Below the pieces are notes generated by a model. The model was not told where the DNA came from, ran no database searches, and saw nothing but the letters and a program-made list of their open reading frames with translations. A stretch of 64,000 nt of DNA, taken from contig NZ_PIPQ01000003.1 in the NCBI RefSeq assembly GCF_003987015.1, positions 124,001-188,000 on the forward strand. The letters run 5' to 3'. Origin of the DNA: Aliidiomarina taiwanensis. GTDB lineage: Bacteria > Pseudomonadota > Gammaproteobacteria > Enterobacterales > Alteromonadaceae. Numbering within the stretch: the stretch's first letter is position 1; each line of letters opens with the position of its first letter. A program made the position numbers and the translations under genes. Positions 8,712 to 18,333 of this stretch are shown piece by piece.

Positions 8712-10135
8712 TAGCTTTGGTCCTCTCTTGCTTGTATGAAGTCAAGTGCAAGTCCAATCCGTGCAACAACAGTCTCTTGAGGGATTAAGGCTAAGGTGGC
8801 GTCGAGCGCTGGCGAGTTGCCACCACCTGTCACTGCAACCCGCAGTGGCATACCGACCTTCCCCATACCCACAGCCAGTGCTTCACAGGTGGCTTGTATG
8901 GCTTGTTGAATCGATTCGGCCGACCAGTCACTGATAGTTGCTAAGCGCTGCTGAATGTCGAGCAGTACTTCTTTGGCCACAGGGCGTAAGTGCTTTTTCG
9001 CTGCTGCTGCATCAAATTCAGTCACTGGCGTATAGAAGTAACGGCTGATCTCCGCCATTTCTTTCAGGGTTTTTACCCGCTCTGCCTGTAGTTTAACAAC
9101 ATCGACCAGTGCAGGTCCGTCCTCCGTCGCCACACCTAATTGCTCAAAATGCCATCCTAACTCTGCTGCAACCTGTTCACCTGGAAGGGTTTTCATGTAG
9201 TGCTGGTTTAGCCAGTTCAATTTTTCTGTATTAAAGGCAGACGCTGCTTTATTAATGTCGCTCAGCTTAAACAGCTGAATCATTTCTTCACGACTAAATA
9301 CTTCTTGGTCACCATGAGACCAGCCTAAGCGTACTAGGTAGTTCAACACGGCTTCTGGCAAGTAACCATTGTCGCGGTACTCTGTCACACTCACAGCACC
9401 ATGACGCTTCGACAGTTTCTTCCCATCATCGCCTAAAATCATGGCCACGTGTGCGTATTCAGGTAAAGGCGCGTTGAGTGCACGCAAAATATTTATCTGG
9501 CGGGGCGTGTTATTAATATGGTCTTCACCACGCACCACATGGGTAATGCCCATATCCCAGTCATCAATCACCACACAAAAGTTATATGTAGGCGTGCCGT
9601 CGGTCCGCGCAATAATCAGGTCGTCTAATTCACTATTCGCAATTTCAATGCGGCCGCGCACATGGTCGTCGAATACCACAGTCCCTTCTTGCGGGTTACG
9701 GAAACGAATAACAAAAGGTTGCCCTTCTTTTTCTTCTCGCTGCTCTGGTGTTAGGTCACGGCATGTGCCGTCGTAACGGGCTTTTTCGCCCGCCGCCATT
9801 TGTGCTTCACGCATTGCGTCTAAACGCTCAGCCGAGCAGTAACATTTATAAGCTTTGTTTTCTTCCAGCAACTGGTTAATAAAAACGCCGTAGCGATCAA
9901 AACGCTGGGTTTGGTAGACAGGCTCTTCATCCCAGTCTAGGCCGAGCCACTTCATACCGGCAAAAATAGCATCGATGGCCGCTTGGGTTGAACGCTCTCG
10001 GTCCGTGTCTTCAATACGTAGCACAAACTTACCACCCGCAGCGCGGGCGACCAGCCATGCATACAGCGCAGTACGGGCGCCACCAACGTGTAAATAACCA
10101 GTAGGACTAGGAGCAAAACGAGAAACTACAGACAT
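8711..10135 (-). CDS. gltX: Glutamyl-tRNA synthetase
   Basis: A class I aminoacyl-tRNA synthetase of 474 residues, the usual size for bacterial GluRS. The HIGH-type signature appears as GYLHVGG near residues 13-19 and the KMSKS-type loop as KLSKRHG. A Cys-containing insertion (CYCSAERL ... CRDL) corresponds to the zinc-binding region of E. coli GluRS. It charges tRNA-Glu and supplies glutamyl-tRNA for tetrapyrrole synthesis. It sits between tRNA-Val and tRNA-Glu genes and is followed by can with a one-base overlap. Confidence 0.97.
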   Translation of the reverse strand: MSVVSRFAPSPTGYLHVGGARTALYAWLVARAAGGKFVLRIEDTDRERSTQAAIDAIFAGMKWLGLDWDEEPVYQTQRFDRYGVFINQLLEENKAYKCYCSAERLDAMREAQMAAGEKARYDGTCRDLTPEQREEKEGQPFVIRFRNPQEGTVVFDDHVRGRIEIANSELDDLIIARTDGTPTYNFCVVIDDWDMGITHVVRGEDHINNTPRQINILRALNAPLPEYAHVAMILGDDGKKLSKRHGAVSVTEYRDNGYLPEAVLNYLVRLGWSHGDQEVFSREEMIQLFKLSDINKAASAFNTEKLNWLNQHYMKTLPGEQVAAELGWHFEQLGVATEDGPALVDVVKLQAERVKTLKEMAEISRYFYTPVTEFDAAAAKKHLRPVAKEVLLDIQQRLATISDWSAESIQQAIQATCEALAVGMGKVGMPLRVAVTGGGNSPALDATLALIPQETVVARIGLALDFIQAREDQS

Positions 10136-10199
10136 GGGATATATTCCTGCTAAACAATTAAGTGTCTATGAAAGAAAAAGTTAGCCGGGATTATAGCAG

Positions 10200-10243
10200 A
10201 AAAAAAAAGGGGTCAGCGCAACTAATTTTGCTCTGACCCCTTC
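10200..10243 (-). terminator. Intrinsic terminator after the tRNA-Val genes
   Basis: A ten-base-pair stem, AAGGGGTCAG paired with CTGACCCCTT (10207-10216 with 10233-10242), is followed on the minus strand by a run of eight or nine T (10208 down to 10200). This ends transcription of the two tRNA-Val genes before gltX. The GGGGTCAG palindrome resembles REP-type elements (see findings). Confidence 0.85.
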
Positions 10244-10249
10244 TTTATT

Positions 10250-10325
10250 TGGTGGATGGTACTGGGCTTGAACCAGTGACCCCCGCCTTGTAAGGGCGGT
10301 GCTCTACCAACTGAGCTAACCATCC
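10250..10325 (-). tRNA. tRNA-Val (TAC), second copy
   Basis: A 76-base tRNA with encoded CCA, anticodon loop CTTACAA (anticodon TAC) on a CCGCC/GGCGG stem. It is identical to the copy at 10350-10425. Confidence 0.96.
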
Positions 10326-10349
10326 GAAATGTGTACCACCATGTAAAAT

Positions 10350-10425
10350 TGGTGGATGGTACTGGGCTTGAACCAGTGACCCCCGCCTTGTAAGGGCGGT
10401 GCTCTACCAACTGAGCTAACCATCC
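10350..10425 (-). tRNA. tRNA-Val (TAC), first copy
   Basis: A 76-base tRNA with encoded CCA and anticodon TAC, promoter-proximal in a two-gene unit. A 24-base spacer separates it from the identical second copy. Confidence 0.96.
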
Positions 10426-10460
10426 ATCCTGTGTTATCCATTCCCTGAACAACGAGCGCT

Positions 10461-10488
10461 ATTATAGGGGCGTTATAGAAACTGTCAA
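10461..10488 (-). promoter_or_regulatory. Sigma-70 promoter of the tRNA-Val pair
   Basis: On the minus strand TTGACA (10488-10483) and TATAAT (10466-10461) are separated by 16 bases; both hexamers match consensus exactly. A discriminator AGCGCTCG follows, and the first tRNA starts about 35 bases downstream. Confidence 0.88.
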
Positions 10489-10566
10489 CTGTTCATCTGC
10501 TCTTTTTCGCATGTTTTGGTTCGTTTGCTGAAAAAAAGAACATTGCGGCGACAATCTAGTCAGTTT

Positions 10567-12627
10567 CTACGTGCCGTAGGTTTTAAGGGCCTCTCGCAGC
10601 TCGTGAATTTCGTCGCGCATGGCCGCAGCCTTTTCAAACTCCAGGTCTTTTGCTGCTTTATACATAGCCGCTTCTTGCTCTGCAATTTTCGCCAACAATT
10701 CCTTTTCCGTTTTAAAGGTGCGCATGGTCACCAACTTACGGGCTTCTTGCTCCCGCTCACGGCGGCGACGACGGTTCGGGTCACCGCCCATGTCCATCAC
10801 ATCTGTCACCCGCTTATTCAAGCCCTTCGGGGTAATGCCATGCTCTTCGTTATGCGCAATTTGTTTTTCCCGGCGGCGATTGGTTTCATCAATGGCCTTT
10901 TGCATCGAACGGGTTATTCGGTCGCCATATAAAATAGCCTTACCATTTAGATTTCGAGCAGCACGGCCTATGGTTTGAATCAGTGAGTTTTCGGAGCGCA
11001 AAAAGCCTTCTTTGTCCGCATCAAAAATGGCCACCAAAGAAACCTCAGGCATGTCCAAACCTTCTCGCAAAAGGTTAATACCTATCAACACATCAAACTC
11101 ACCTAAACGCAGGTCACGAATAATCTCCATCCGTTCAACTGTGTCTATGTCCGAATGCAAATAACGAACTTTAATGCCGTGCTCATCTAAATAGTCGGCT
11201 AAGTCTTCTGCCATGCGTTTGGTTAAGGTGGTAATTAATACCCGCTCATTCTGCTCCGCACGCAACCGTATTTCCGACATCACGTCATCGACTTGGGTTG
11301 CCACAGGGCGAATTTCTATTTCCGGGTCAATCAAGCCCGTTGGCCGCACCACTTGTTCTATTATTTCGTCACCGCAACGTTCTAATTCATACTTACCAGG
11401 CGTGGCCGACACATAAATTGTTTGCGGTGAAATGGCTTCAAACTCTTCAAACTTTAAGGGCCTGTTGTCAAGCGCCGAAGGCAAGCGGAACCCATAGTTC
11501 ACCAGGTTTTCTTTGCGGGAACGGTCCCCTTTATACATGGCCCCCACCTGCGACACAGTCACATGGGACTCGTCAATAATGAGCAAAGCGTCATCCGGCA
11601 GGTAATCCATTAAAGTCGGAGGTGGCTCGCCCGGTGCTCGGCCCGACAAGTAGCGCGAGTAGTTTTCAATTCCCGAGCAATACCCTAGCTCCAACATCAT
11701 TTCTATATCAAATTGGGTGCGCTCGCGAATCCGCTGTTCTTCAATCAGCTTATTACCACTCATAAACTGTTCCCGGCGCTCTTTTAGCTCGGCCTTTATA
11801 TGCTCAACCGCGTCCACAATTTTTTCTCGTGGGGTGACATAGTGAGTTTTCGGATACACGGTATAACGGGCAATATCGCGCTGAACAATTTGCCCCGTTA
11901 AGGGTTCGAAAATAGAAATACATTCTATTTCATCGTCGAATAACTCCACCCGTACCGCTAAGTCTTCCGACTCAGCCGGGAAGATATCTATAATTTCACC
12001 TCGCACACGATACGTACCGCGAGCAAAGGCCTCGTCATTTCGTTTGTACTGTAAGGTCGCTAAATTCCGCAGCATATCGCGCTGATCGATAATGGCACCG
12101 CGACGTAAATGCAGCATCATTTTCATATATGAATCTGGGTCACCTAAACCATATATCGCTGAAACCGACGCAATCAGTACAACATCTCGGCGTTCCATTA
12201 AGGCTTTGGTAGCCGAAAGACGCATTTGCTCAATATGCTCGTTTATCGCTGCATCTTTTTCTATAAAGGTGTCTGTGGTGGCCACATAGGCTTCGGGCTG
12301 GTAATAGTCGTAATAGGAAACAAAGTATTCCACCGCATTGTTCGGAAAGAACTCCTTCATTTCACCATACAGCTGCGCAGCTAAGGTTTTATTGTGGGCA
12401 AGTATTAAGGTGGGTCGCCCTGTTTGGGCTATCACGTTGGCCATGGTAAAGGTTTTTCCTGAACCTGTTACCCCAAGCAAAATTTGACTGGCGAGTCCCG
12501 CATCAATGTTGTCAACTAGCGCCTCAATCGCCGCTGGCTGATCACCCGCTGGCTGATATTCAGACACTAGTTCAAAAGGACGAGCCTTCTCGTTTACCAG
12601 CTGCTCAACCCGTTGTTTGTCACTCAC
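10567..12627 (-). CDS. uvrB: UvrABC excision nuclease subunit B
   Basis: The damage-verification helicase-like subunit of nucleotide excision repair, 686 residues. It has Walker [10 protein letters not shown] near residue 55, the beta-hairpin [11 protein letters not shown] that clamps damaged DNA, the DEAD-like [10 protein letters not shown], helicase motif [11 protein letters not shown], and a C-terminal UVR coiled coil ([12 protein letters not shown]) for UvrA/UvrC contact. The start is GTG at 12627, inside the end of the MATE gene (8-base overlap), with AGGTGG upstream. I see no LexA-type CTGT-N8-ACAG site just before it, so SOS control is not evident at this position. Confidence 0.97.
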   Translation of the reverse strand: MSDKQRVEQLVNEKARPFELVSEYQPAGDQPAAIEALVDNIDAGLASQILLGVTGSGKTFTMANVIAQTGRPTLILAHNKTLAAQLYGEMKEFFPNNAVEYFVSYYDYYQPEAYVATTDTFIEKDAAINEHIEQMRLSATKALMERRDVVLIASVSAIYGLGDPDSYMKMMLHLRRGAIIDQRDMLRNLATLQYKRNDEAFARGTYRVRGEIIDIFPAESEDLAVRVELFDDEIECISIFEPLTGQIVQRDIARYTVYPKTHYVTPREKIVDAVEHIKAELKERREQFMSGNKLIEEQRIRERTQFDIEMMLELGYCSGIENYSRYLSGRAPGEPPPTLMDYLPDDALLIIDESHVTVSQVGAMYKGDRSRKENLVNYGFRLPSALDNRPLKFEEFEAISPQTIYVSATPGKYELERCGDEIIEQVVRPTGLIDPEIEIRPVATQVDDVMSEIRLRAEQNERVLITTLTKRMAEDLADYLDEHGIKVRYLHSDIDTVERMEIIRDLRLGEFDVLIGINLLREGLDMPEVSLVAIFDADKEGFLRSENSLIQTIGRAARNLNGKAILYGDRITRSMQKAIDETNRRREKQIAHNEEHGITPKGLNKRVTDVMDMGGDPNRRRRREREQEARKLVTMRTFKTEKELLAKIAEQEAAMYKAAKDLEFEKAAAMRDEIHELREALKTYGT

Positions 12628-14008
12628 TGCTATCCACCTGTTGTTTTAATTCATTTTGCTGTTGCGCTTGCCCCTGGGTGACACGCATAAACCAGCGGTA
12701 GGCCACCACAGCTGTGAACACATTGGCGACCACACCACCAATAAATAACCCCATCAAGCCGGCAACCGCATTCCCCACGATCGACAAAGGAATAAAGGTA
12801 ACAAATAACCGTACCACACTTAACGAAAGCGCCTGCATCGGTTTATGCAAGGCATTTAGTGAAGAGTTGGTTAAAATAATCCAACCTTGCAGCCCGTAAC
12901 CTAGTGGCATGATCCAAATAAATAAAGCCAGCACCTCGGCCACGGCCGCGTCCCGTGCAAAAGCCGCCTGAATCCCGCCGCTCAGTAGCACCAATAAGGC
13001 ATACACCAGCAACTGAAACCCTAAGCAAAACATTAACGCCGTGCGGTACGCAGTGCGCACTCGTAACATATTGCCTGCACCAAAGTTTTGCGAAATAAAA
13101 GGCGGCAGGCTCATCGACAGTGCCAATATAATCACCGAAGCCAACGACTCCAAGCGCACTCCCACACCAAAAGCGGCCACCGCAGGTGCTCCATGGGTTG
13201 CTACAATGGCCGTTAATACAGCCATAGCAAAGGGAGTTAACATATTCGCTCCTGCGGCCGGTAGACCTATCGCCAGCAAACGTTTACAAGAGCGAACAAA
13301 TAAAGGCAAAGCGGGTGGCCGACCATCAATCACTTTGCGTCGCCACACCAACCAATAAATAATAAGTACGAAGCCCAGTGCCCAGGAGATCACACTGGCA
13401 TAAGCGGCGCCTTTTAACCCCAGTGCTGGGAATGGGCCTAAGCCAAAAATAAGCAGCGGGTCTAAAATAGCATTCGACAAGCCCCCTAGCCCCATAATCA
13501 AGGACGGTGTTTTCGTGTCTCCCGACGCTCTTAACACACTATTCCCTACCATAGGCACTACCAGCAAAATAGCACCTGCGTACCAAATGTACATATAGTC
13601 TTTAATATGCCCCATCAGCTCAGCTGTAGCTCCAAGGGTTTGGAAAATTGGTTCGGTAAGCAAAAACAAAAGAAACGCCAGGCAACCCACTAACAAAGCC
13701 GACAAATAAATAGCACTACTACCCGCTTGCCGGGCCCCTTCTGTATCATCACTTCCGAGTTTACGGGCCACCACTGCCGAGGTGCCTATGCCTAAACCTA
13801 TGGTTAGGCTAATAACAGTAAAGCTCACAGGGAAGGTAAAGCCCACTGCCGCAAGCTCTTCGGTGCCTAAAAAGCTAATAAAAAGCGTGTCTATAAAATT
13901 AAAGCTAATAAGGGTGGCGACACCAAACACCACAGGCCATGTCATGGACCAAAGTGTGGGGCCAACGGGCCCTGTCAGCAACGTGCGAGGCGCTGGGGCT
14001 GGAGGCAT
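12620..14008 (-). CDS. MATE family efflux transporter
   Basis: A polytopic inner-membrane protein of 462 residues with about twelve helices in two related halves, beginning [20 protein letters not shown] as in the DinF/NorM-like MatE family. Members export cationic drugs or metabolites in exchange for Na+ or H+; the substrate is unknown. The frame is open to 14131, but the extra 41 residues look unlike membrane-protein sequence, and ATG 14008 has AAGGAG six bases upstream, so I start there. uvrB follows with an 8-base overlap, an unusual partner. Confidence 0.88.
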   Translation of the reverse strand: MPPAPAPRTLLTGPVGPTLWSMTWPVVFGVATLISFNFIDTLFISFLGTEELAAVGFTFPVSFTVISLTIGLGIGTSAVVARKLGSDDTEGARQAGSSAIYLSALLVGCLAFLLFLLTEPIFQTLGATAELMGHIKDYMYIWYAGAILLVVPMVGNSVLRASGDTKTPSLIMGLGGLSNAILDPLLIFGLGPFPALGLKGAAYASVISWALGFVLIIYWLVWRRKVIDGRPPALPLFVRSCKRLLAIGLPAAGANMLTPFAMAVLTAIVATHGAPAVAAFGVGVRLESLASVIILALSMSLPPFISQNFGAGNMLRVRTAYRTALMFCLGFQLLVYALLVLLSGGIQAAFARDAAVAEVLALFIWIMPLGYGLQGWIILTNSSLNALHKPMQALSLSVVRLFVTFIPLSIVGNAVAGLMGLFIGGVVANVFTAVVAYRWFMRVTQGQAQQQNELKQQVDSSE

Positions 14009-14188
14009 GCGAACTCCTTGAATAAATCGCGCAAAATCGAGCCTGTCATGGTACTGAAAATGCCTGTTAAATACCAATGGATCGGGCGATCTGACTAGAC
14101 ATTCTTCGCCTACAACCCTATAGTCTGTCATGCATTTTTATTGGGTTTATAGCCTGTCCAACCATCAACGACTTAGTTAGGTACCTTT

Positions 14189-15373
14189 GTGGAATACAAA
14201 CTTTCTCAACGCGTTAATGCTATTCAGCCTTCGCCTACCCTTGCCGTCAGTCAAAAATCGGCCGAGTTAAAAGCAGAAGGGCATAATGTTATTGGTCTTG
14301 GTGTCGGTGAGCCCGACTTCCCTACTCCGAAATTTATCTGTGAAGCGGCAAAAGTAGCCATTGACCAAGGCCATACCCGTTACACGGCGGTCGACGGCAT
14401 TCCAGAGCTAAAGCAAGCCGTGATCAACAAGTTTAAACGCGACAACCAGCTTGACTACGGCATGGATCAAATTCTGGTGTCTGCAGGCGGAAAGCACTCT
14501 ATTTTTAATTTACTTAGCGCATGGATTAATGACGGCGACGAAGTCATTATCCCTGCTCCGTTTTGGGTGTCTTACCCCGACATGACCATTTTACTGGGTG
14601 GTGTCCCTGTTATTGTCGAAGCAGGCATTGAACAGGCTTATAAAATCACCCCCGAGCAATTAGCCGCGGCTATTACCCCAAAAACCCGCATGCTCTTTTT
14701 AAACAGTCCTTCAAACCCAACCGGTATGGCTTACACAGCCGAAGAACTGCGTGGCCTCGCAGAGGTATTGCGCCAACACCCACAGGTGCTGGTCGCCACC
14801 GACGATATGTACGAGCATGTACTTTGGAGCGACGAGTCCTTTCATAACATCGCCATGGTCGCACCTGACTTGATGGATCGCATTGTGGTTCTTTCTGGTG
14901 TATCTAAGGCCTATGCAATGACAGGTTGGCGCATTGGTTATGCAGCAGGTCCAGCACCTATTATTGCCGCTATGAAAAAAATTCAATCACAAAGTACTTC
15001 CAACCCATGCTCTATCGCCCAACACGCCGCTTTAGCCGCGCTCGAAGGTGACCAGAGCTTTATCGGGGAAATGGTCACTGAGTTTAAAGCACGCCACGAG
15101 CGCTTGGTAGAAGGCTTGAATGCCATCGAAGGAATAAAAGCTATCCCAGCCGACGGTACTTTCTATAGTTTCCCAAATATTGAAGGTCTTATGGCAGCAA
15201 AAGGGGTTTCTACCGACGTTGAACTCTGTGAGTTGCTGTTACAAGAGCAAAAGGTTGCCTTAGTTCCAGGTACTGCCTTTGGTGCTCCTGGCCACTTTCG
15301 TTTGTCTTTCGCAGCAGCACAAGAAGTACTTGACGACGCTGTGCGCCGTATCGCGGCCTTTGCAGCCAAGTAA
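14189..15373 (+). CDS. Pyridoxal-phosphate aminotransferase, probable aspartate aminotransferase
   Basis: A fold-type I, class I aminotransferase of 394 residues. The PLP lysine is in SGVSKAYAMTGWRIG, the cofactor Asn in NSPSNPTG, and the substrate Arg in FRLSFA near the C-terminus. The sequence resembles the I-gamma (Thermus/rhizobial AatA) branch rather than E. coli AspC, so aspartate:2-oxoglutarate transamination is likely; prephenate or other keto acids are possible. It has a GTG start and is divergent from the MATE-uvrB unit, sharing the 14009-14188 gap for promoters. Confidence 0.88.
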   Translation: MEYKLSQRVNAIQPSPTLAVSQKSAELKAEGHNVIGLGVGEPDFPTPKFICEAAKVAIDQGHTRYTAVDGIPELKQAVINKFKRDNQLDYGMDQILVSAGGKHSIFNLLSAWINDGDEVIIPAPFWVSYPDMTILLGGVPVIVEAGIEQAYKITPEQLAAAITPKTRMLFLNSPSNPTGMAYTAEELRGLAEVLRQHPQVLVATDDMYEHVLWSDESFHNIAMVAPDLMDRIVVLSGVSKAYAMTGWRIGYAAGPAPIIAAMKKIQSQSTSNPCSIAQHAALAALEGDQSFIGEMVTEFKARHERLVEGLNAIEGIKAIPADGTFYSFPNIEGLMAAKGVSTDVELCELLLQEQKVALVPGTAFGAPGHFRLSFAAAQEVLDDAVRRIAAFAAK

Positions 15374-15385
15374 GCTCTCCCTCCT

Positions 15386-15422
15386 ATTAGGTACTTTTAG
15401 CTGCTGGCTGAAAGTACCTAAT
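15386..15422. repeat. Inverted repeat after the aminotransferase gene
   Basis: Two perfect 12-base arms, ATTAGGTACTTT and AAAGTACCTAAT, flank a 13-base centre. The position 12 bases after the aminotransferase stop suggests a transcript-end hairpin, but no T-run follows on either strand, so it would be an atypical terminator or an mRNA-stabilising stem. Confidence 0.6.
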
Positions 15423-15831
15423 TATCTCAAAGCAGGCCTTTGCTACAGAAAAGCAGCTCTCTGCACGCTGCAAGGCAGGTAATAAGAAAGAAAACGCGGT
15501 ATTTTGTGTCTCTATCTGCATTTTCATTCATTCTTGTTTGTGCATTTTAAAGGCATATTTAGCGGCCACCTACATATTCCATTTTATTTTTTCAATCCCT
15601 TAAAACTTCGTATCACACCACACCTTGCCGCATACTTTTCCACCGTTTTGACTTGATAATACACAAACAGGCAGTTTTCACTGTAATATTTTTATAACAA
15701 AAGGCTAGTCTTTGCTCGCTTCCAGCACCAAAGCTAAATCATTGATATTAAAAGAAAATAAAAACCATGCCAGAAAGTGCTCAAATAAAAAAATCAGCTA
15801 TAACCCACATAGTTACTACACTTCCACAGAC

Positions 15832-15866
15832 TTAACCACAAAGTTATCCACAGAAACAGTGGATAA
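15832..15866. promoter_or_regulatory. Cluster of DnaA-box-like sequences
   Basis: A perfect DnaA box TTATCCACA lies at 15844-15852. It is flanked by TTAACCACA at 15832-15840 (one mismatch) and by an inverted TTATCCACT at 15866-15858 (one mismatch), with 3- and 5-base gaps. A match this dense is unlikely to be chance in 35 bases, but the site is not next to mnmG/dnaA and lacks a clear unwinding element, so a DnaA-titration or regulatory site is more likely than a chromosomal origin. Confidence 0.5.
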
Positions 15867-16077
15867 GATCCTCTAGCCCGTACAGGTCGTGCCTTTGTGC
15901 CCCATTCAAGCAGCGATCGGTAAATTTTGCGGTTTGATGGAAAATCGAGCTACAGCAAGCAATTTACGTGGAAATTGTAAAATTAAGGGCTTTGCGCTCA
16001 AAAATACGCCAAATACGCATAATTGTATGTTTTTCCCTCGATCAAACCTTTTTTTATGAAATTATTCTTTTCTATGG

Positions 16078-16106
16078 TTGACACCGCTCACGACTCCCAT
16101 TAACAT
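16078..16106 (+). promoter_or_regulatory. Sigma-70 promoter of the tRNA-Asn pair
   Basis: TTGACA (16078-16083) and TAACAT (16101-16106) are spaced by 17 bases, followed by a C-rich discriminator (TCTGCCCC) typical of stable-RNA promoters. The first tRNA-Asn begins 18 bases after the -10 hexamer. Confidence 0.8.
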
Positions 16107-16124
16107 TCTGCCCCGTTAAGCGAT

Positions 16125-16201
16125 TCCCCAGTAGCTCAGTTGGTTAGAGCGGTGGACTGTTAATCCATGTGTCGTTGGTTCGACTCCAACCTGGGGAGCC
16201 A
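16125..16201 (+). tRNA. tRNA-Asn (GTT), first copy
   Basis: A 77-base tRNA with encoded CCA; acceptor TCCCCAG/CTGGGGA, anticodon loop CTGTTAA with anticodon GTT. It is identical to the following copy. Confidence 0.97.
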
Positions 16202-16255
16202 TCGCTAACAAAATAAACCTTCAACATGAAGGTTGTATGATAAGCTTCCAGCAAT

Positions 16256-16332
16256 TCCCCAGTAGCTCAGTTGGTTAGAGCGGTGGACTGTTAATCCATG
16301 TGTCGTTGGTTCGACTCCAACCTGGGGAGCCA
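16256..16332 (+). tRNA. tRNA-Asn (GTT), second copy
   Basis: A 77-base tRNA with encoded CCA and anticodon GTT, identical to the first copy. The 54-base spacer contains a small hairpin (AACCTTCA/TGAAGGTT, about 16216-16233) that may direct processing of the joint precursor. Confidence 0.97.
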
Positions 16333-16424
16333 TCATACTTCAGCCCGTTCGTGGCACCTTTCCCTCGTACCCTATTTTATTTAGCCCCTGCGTTTATTCA
16401 GCACGAAGCGAATGCGTGTGTGCG

Positions 16425-16961
16425 TTATTGGATCAATCCAATAAACAGCATGCCAATACCCGTTCCTAAAATCGCACCAGCAATCACATCACTTGGGTAA
16501 TGAACCCCAAGCACAATGCGCGACATAGCAACTAACACAGCCCATAAGTAAACGGCACTCGACCAAATAGGAAAGCTAGTAACCACTAGAATGGCAAAAA
16601 GAAATGCGGCCGTGGAATGGCCAGAGGGAAAGCTAAATTCATCAGCTGGAGTAATGGCCGCCTGAAACGCTGGTCGGTCAGGACGTGCCCGTTTCAATAC
16701 GTGCTTCAAGCCAATAAACAAAGGTATTTCCACAGCGAAGGCAATCAAGAGGCGCTGCACAAACAACCAACTACCTTCCACCGTTGCAATGACCGCTAGT
16801 AAAGCAAACAAGGCGTAATAAGGCCCATCGCCGCTGCGCGAGAACCAAAAAACTAGGCGTGTCTTGCGCAGCCCCGCTGTTTTCACAAACAGCCAGTAAA
16901 ATACGGCTTCATCGAGCGCACGCAAACGGTGAAATAACTGAATCAAGTGAGCTCCTTGCAC
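16425..16961 (-). CDS. PAP2-family membrane phosphatase
   Basis: A 178-residue inner-membrane protein with about five helices and the three acid-phosphatase motifs of the PAP2 superfamily: KHVLKRARP (K-x6-RP), PSGH and SRIVLGVHYPSD (SR-x5-H-x3-D). Such enzymes dephosphorylate undecaprenyl pyrophosphate, phosphatidylglycerol phosphate or phosphatidic acid; sequence alone does not decide between them. It is a single gene facing away from rnfA. The stop lies about 90 bases past the tRNA-Asn pair, which points toward it. Confidence 0.87.
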   Translation of the reverse strand: MQGAHLIQLFHRLRALDEAVFYWLFVKTAGLRKTRLVFWFSRSGDGPYYALFALLAVIATVEGSWLFVQRLLIAFAVEIPLFIGLKHVLKRARPDRPAFQAAITPADEFSFPSGHSTAAFLFAILVVTSFPIWSSAVYLWAVLVAMSRIVLGVHYPSDVIAGAILGTGIGMLFIGLIQ

Positions 16962-17067
16962 TGGCCTATTCGCCTGCTCCTAACCTTCAAAGGCCGAATA
17001 GTAACTAAATCTAACTGTGGGTGCATATATTATTACACACCCTGCTATAAAAGCAGCCAAGTGCTGG

Positions 17068-17096
17068 TTGTTAAACCTTGCTTAAAAAAGGATAAT
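17068..17096 (+). promoter_or_regulatory. Probable promoter of the rnf operon
   Basis: TTGTTA (17068-17073) and GATAAT (17091-17096) are separated by 17 bases, about 57 bases ahead of the rnfA ATG. Each hexamer differs slightly from consensus. Confidence 0.55.
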
Positions 17097-17152
17097 AGCA
17101 GTATTCACTTTCTGAGGTCTAATGCCTCCTAACACGCGAATGACAGAGTTCC

Positions 17153-17731
17153 ATGACTGAAATCTTGCTTCTTCTTATAGCGACAGTATTGGTAAATAAC
17201 TTCGTGCTTGTGCAGTTCCTCGGGCTTTGCCCCTTTATGGGAGTTTCGGGCAAGTTAGAAACAGCCATTGGCATGTCGGCCGCAACCACCTTCGTGCTGA
17301 CCTTGGCTTCTGTATGTAGTTACTTGGTGAACCAATATATTTTAATCCCCCTCGAGCTTATGGCACTGCGCACCCTAAGTTTCATTTTGGTCATTGCCGT
17401 GGTGGTGCAATTTACTGAAATGGTGGTGCATAAAGTAAGTCCTACTTTGTATCGTTTGCTGGGTATATTCCTGCCTCTTATCACCACCAACTGTGCTGTG
17501 CTTGGGGTCGCTTTATTGAACATCACCAAACAACATCACTTTGTCGAGTCCATTTTTTACGGGTTTGGTGCAGCTTTAGGCTTTTCCATGGTGCTTATTC
17601 TTTTTTCTGCAATTCGTGAACGTATAGCCGCTGCAGACGTGCCTGTGGCATTCCGTGGGGCCGCCATCGGCATGATCACCGCCGGCTTAATGTCGCTGGC
17701 GTTTATGGGCTTTACAGGATTGGCAAGCTAA
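17153..17731 (+). CDS. rnfA: Rnf/Rsx electron transport complex subunit A
   Basis: A 192-residue inner-membrane subunit with six helices, strongly matching RnfA/RsxA ([16 protein letters not shown]; the central [10 protein letters not shown] holds the conserved Cys that helps bind an Fe-S cluster together with RnfE). RnfA and RnfE form the symmetric transmembrane core of the complex that moves electrons between NADH and ferredoxin with ion translocation, or reduces SoxR in E. coli. It is the first of six rnf genes; rnfB starts in the rnfA stop codon (TAATG). Confidence 0.96.
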   Translation: MTEILLLLIATVLVNNFVLVQFLGLCPFMGVSGKLETAIGMSAATTFVLTLASVCSYLVNQYILIPLELMALRTLSFILVIAVVVQFTEMVVHKVSPTLYRLLGIFLPLITTNCAVLGVALLNITKQHHFVESIFYGFGAALGFSMVLILFSAIRERIAAADVPVAFRGAAIGMITAGLMSLAFMGFTGLAS

Positions 17732-18333
17732 TGGTGTGGCTCATTGGACTTTTAACCCTGGCTGGGCTGGCCCTGTTGTTTGGTGTCATCCTTGGCTTCG
17801 CAGCCGTGCGCTTTAAAGTAGAAGGCGACCCCTTGGTGGACCAGCTCAATGAGGTTCTGCCTCAAACCCAGTGTGGTCAATGTGGGTACCCGGGCTGCCG
17901 GCCCTATGCAGAAGCTATTGCCAATGGCGAAGAAATTAATAAATGCCCGCCCGGGGGCGAAGCGACCATTCAAAAAATAGCCGACATGACAGGTCGCGAC
18001 CCTAAACCGCTCGACGCCGCCCATGGGGTCGAAGAAGTGAAAACCGTGGCCTATATTCGTGAAGACGAATGCATTGGCTGCACTAAATGTATTCAGGCCT
18101 GCCCAGTGGACGCCATTATTGGTGCCACTCGGCAAATGCATACTGTTATTGCCGACGAATGTACCGGTTGTGACCTCTGTGTTGACCCATGCCCTGTAGA
18201 CTGTATCGACATGCTCCCGATTGAGCCTAACACGAGTCGCTGGCAATGGGACTTAGAGCGCATTCCGGTGCAAACCATCGACGTTAGTCAAGCACAACCG
18301 ATTACTCTAAAGAATAAACAGGAGTCGTCATGA
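17731..18333 (+). CDS. rnfB: Rnf/Rsx electron transport complex subunit B (ferredoxin)
   Basis: A 200-residue membrane-anchored iron-sulfur protein. One N-terminal helix (about 2-22) is followed by the four-Cys Fe-S domain with CGQCGYPGC and a more distal Cys (KCPPGG), then two [4Fe-4S] ferredoxin motifs, [12 protein letters not shown] and [12 protein letters not shown]. All cluster cysteines are present. It shuttles electrons between RnfC and the membrane core. It overlaps rnfC by four bases (ATGA at 18330-18333). Confidence 0.96.
   Translation: MVWLIGLLTLAGLALLFGVILGFAAVRFKVEGDPLVDQLNEVLPQTQCGQCGYPGCRPYAEAIANGEEINKCPPGGEATIQKIADMTGRDPKPLDAAHGVEEVKTVAYIREDECIGCTKCIQACPVDAIIGATRQMHTVIADECTGCDLCVDPCPVDCIDMLPIEPNTSRWQWDLERIPVQTIDVSQAQPITLKNKQESS

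Larger units (their letters stand above)
15374..16124 (+). other. Gene-free region of 750 bp before the tRNA-Asn pair
   Basis: No convincing reading frame or recognised RNA gene is visible here. It holds an inverted repeat with 12-base arms near its left end (15386-15422), an A+T-rich middle, a cluster of three DnaA-box-like sequences (15832-15866), and the tRNA-Asn promoter at the right end. The left palindrome probably serves the end of the aminotransferase transcript. The rest is unexplained and could include an unannotated small RNA. Confidence 0.6.

Noticed and set aside
10533-10556. A terminator behind uvrB
   Set aside because: The only hairpin there has a four-base stem before the T-run, too weak to claim.
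15832-15866. The DnaA-box cluster as the chromosomal replication origin
   Set aside because: Neighbouring genes are not dnaA, mnmG or rpmH, few GATC sites are present and no clear unwinding repeats are visible.
17752-18246. A 164-residue minus-strand frame opposite rnfB
   Set aside because: rnfB has all ferredoxin motifs; the antisense frame shows none.
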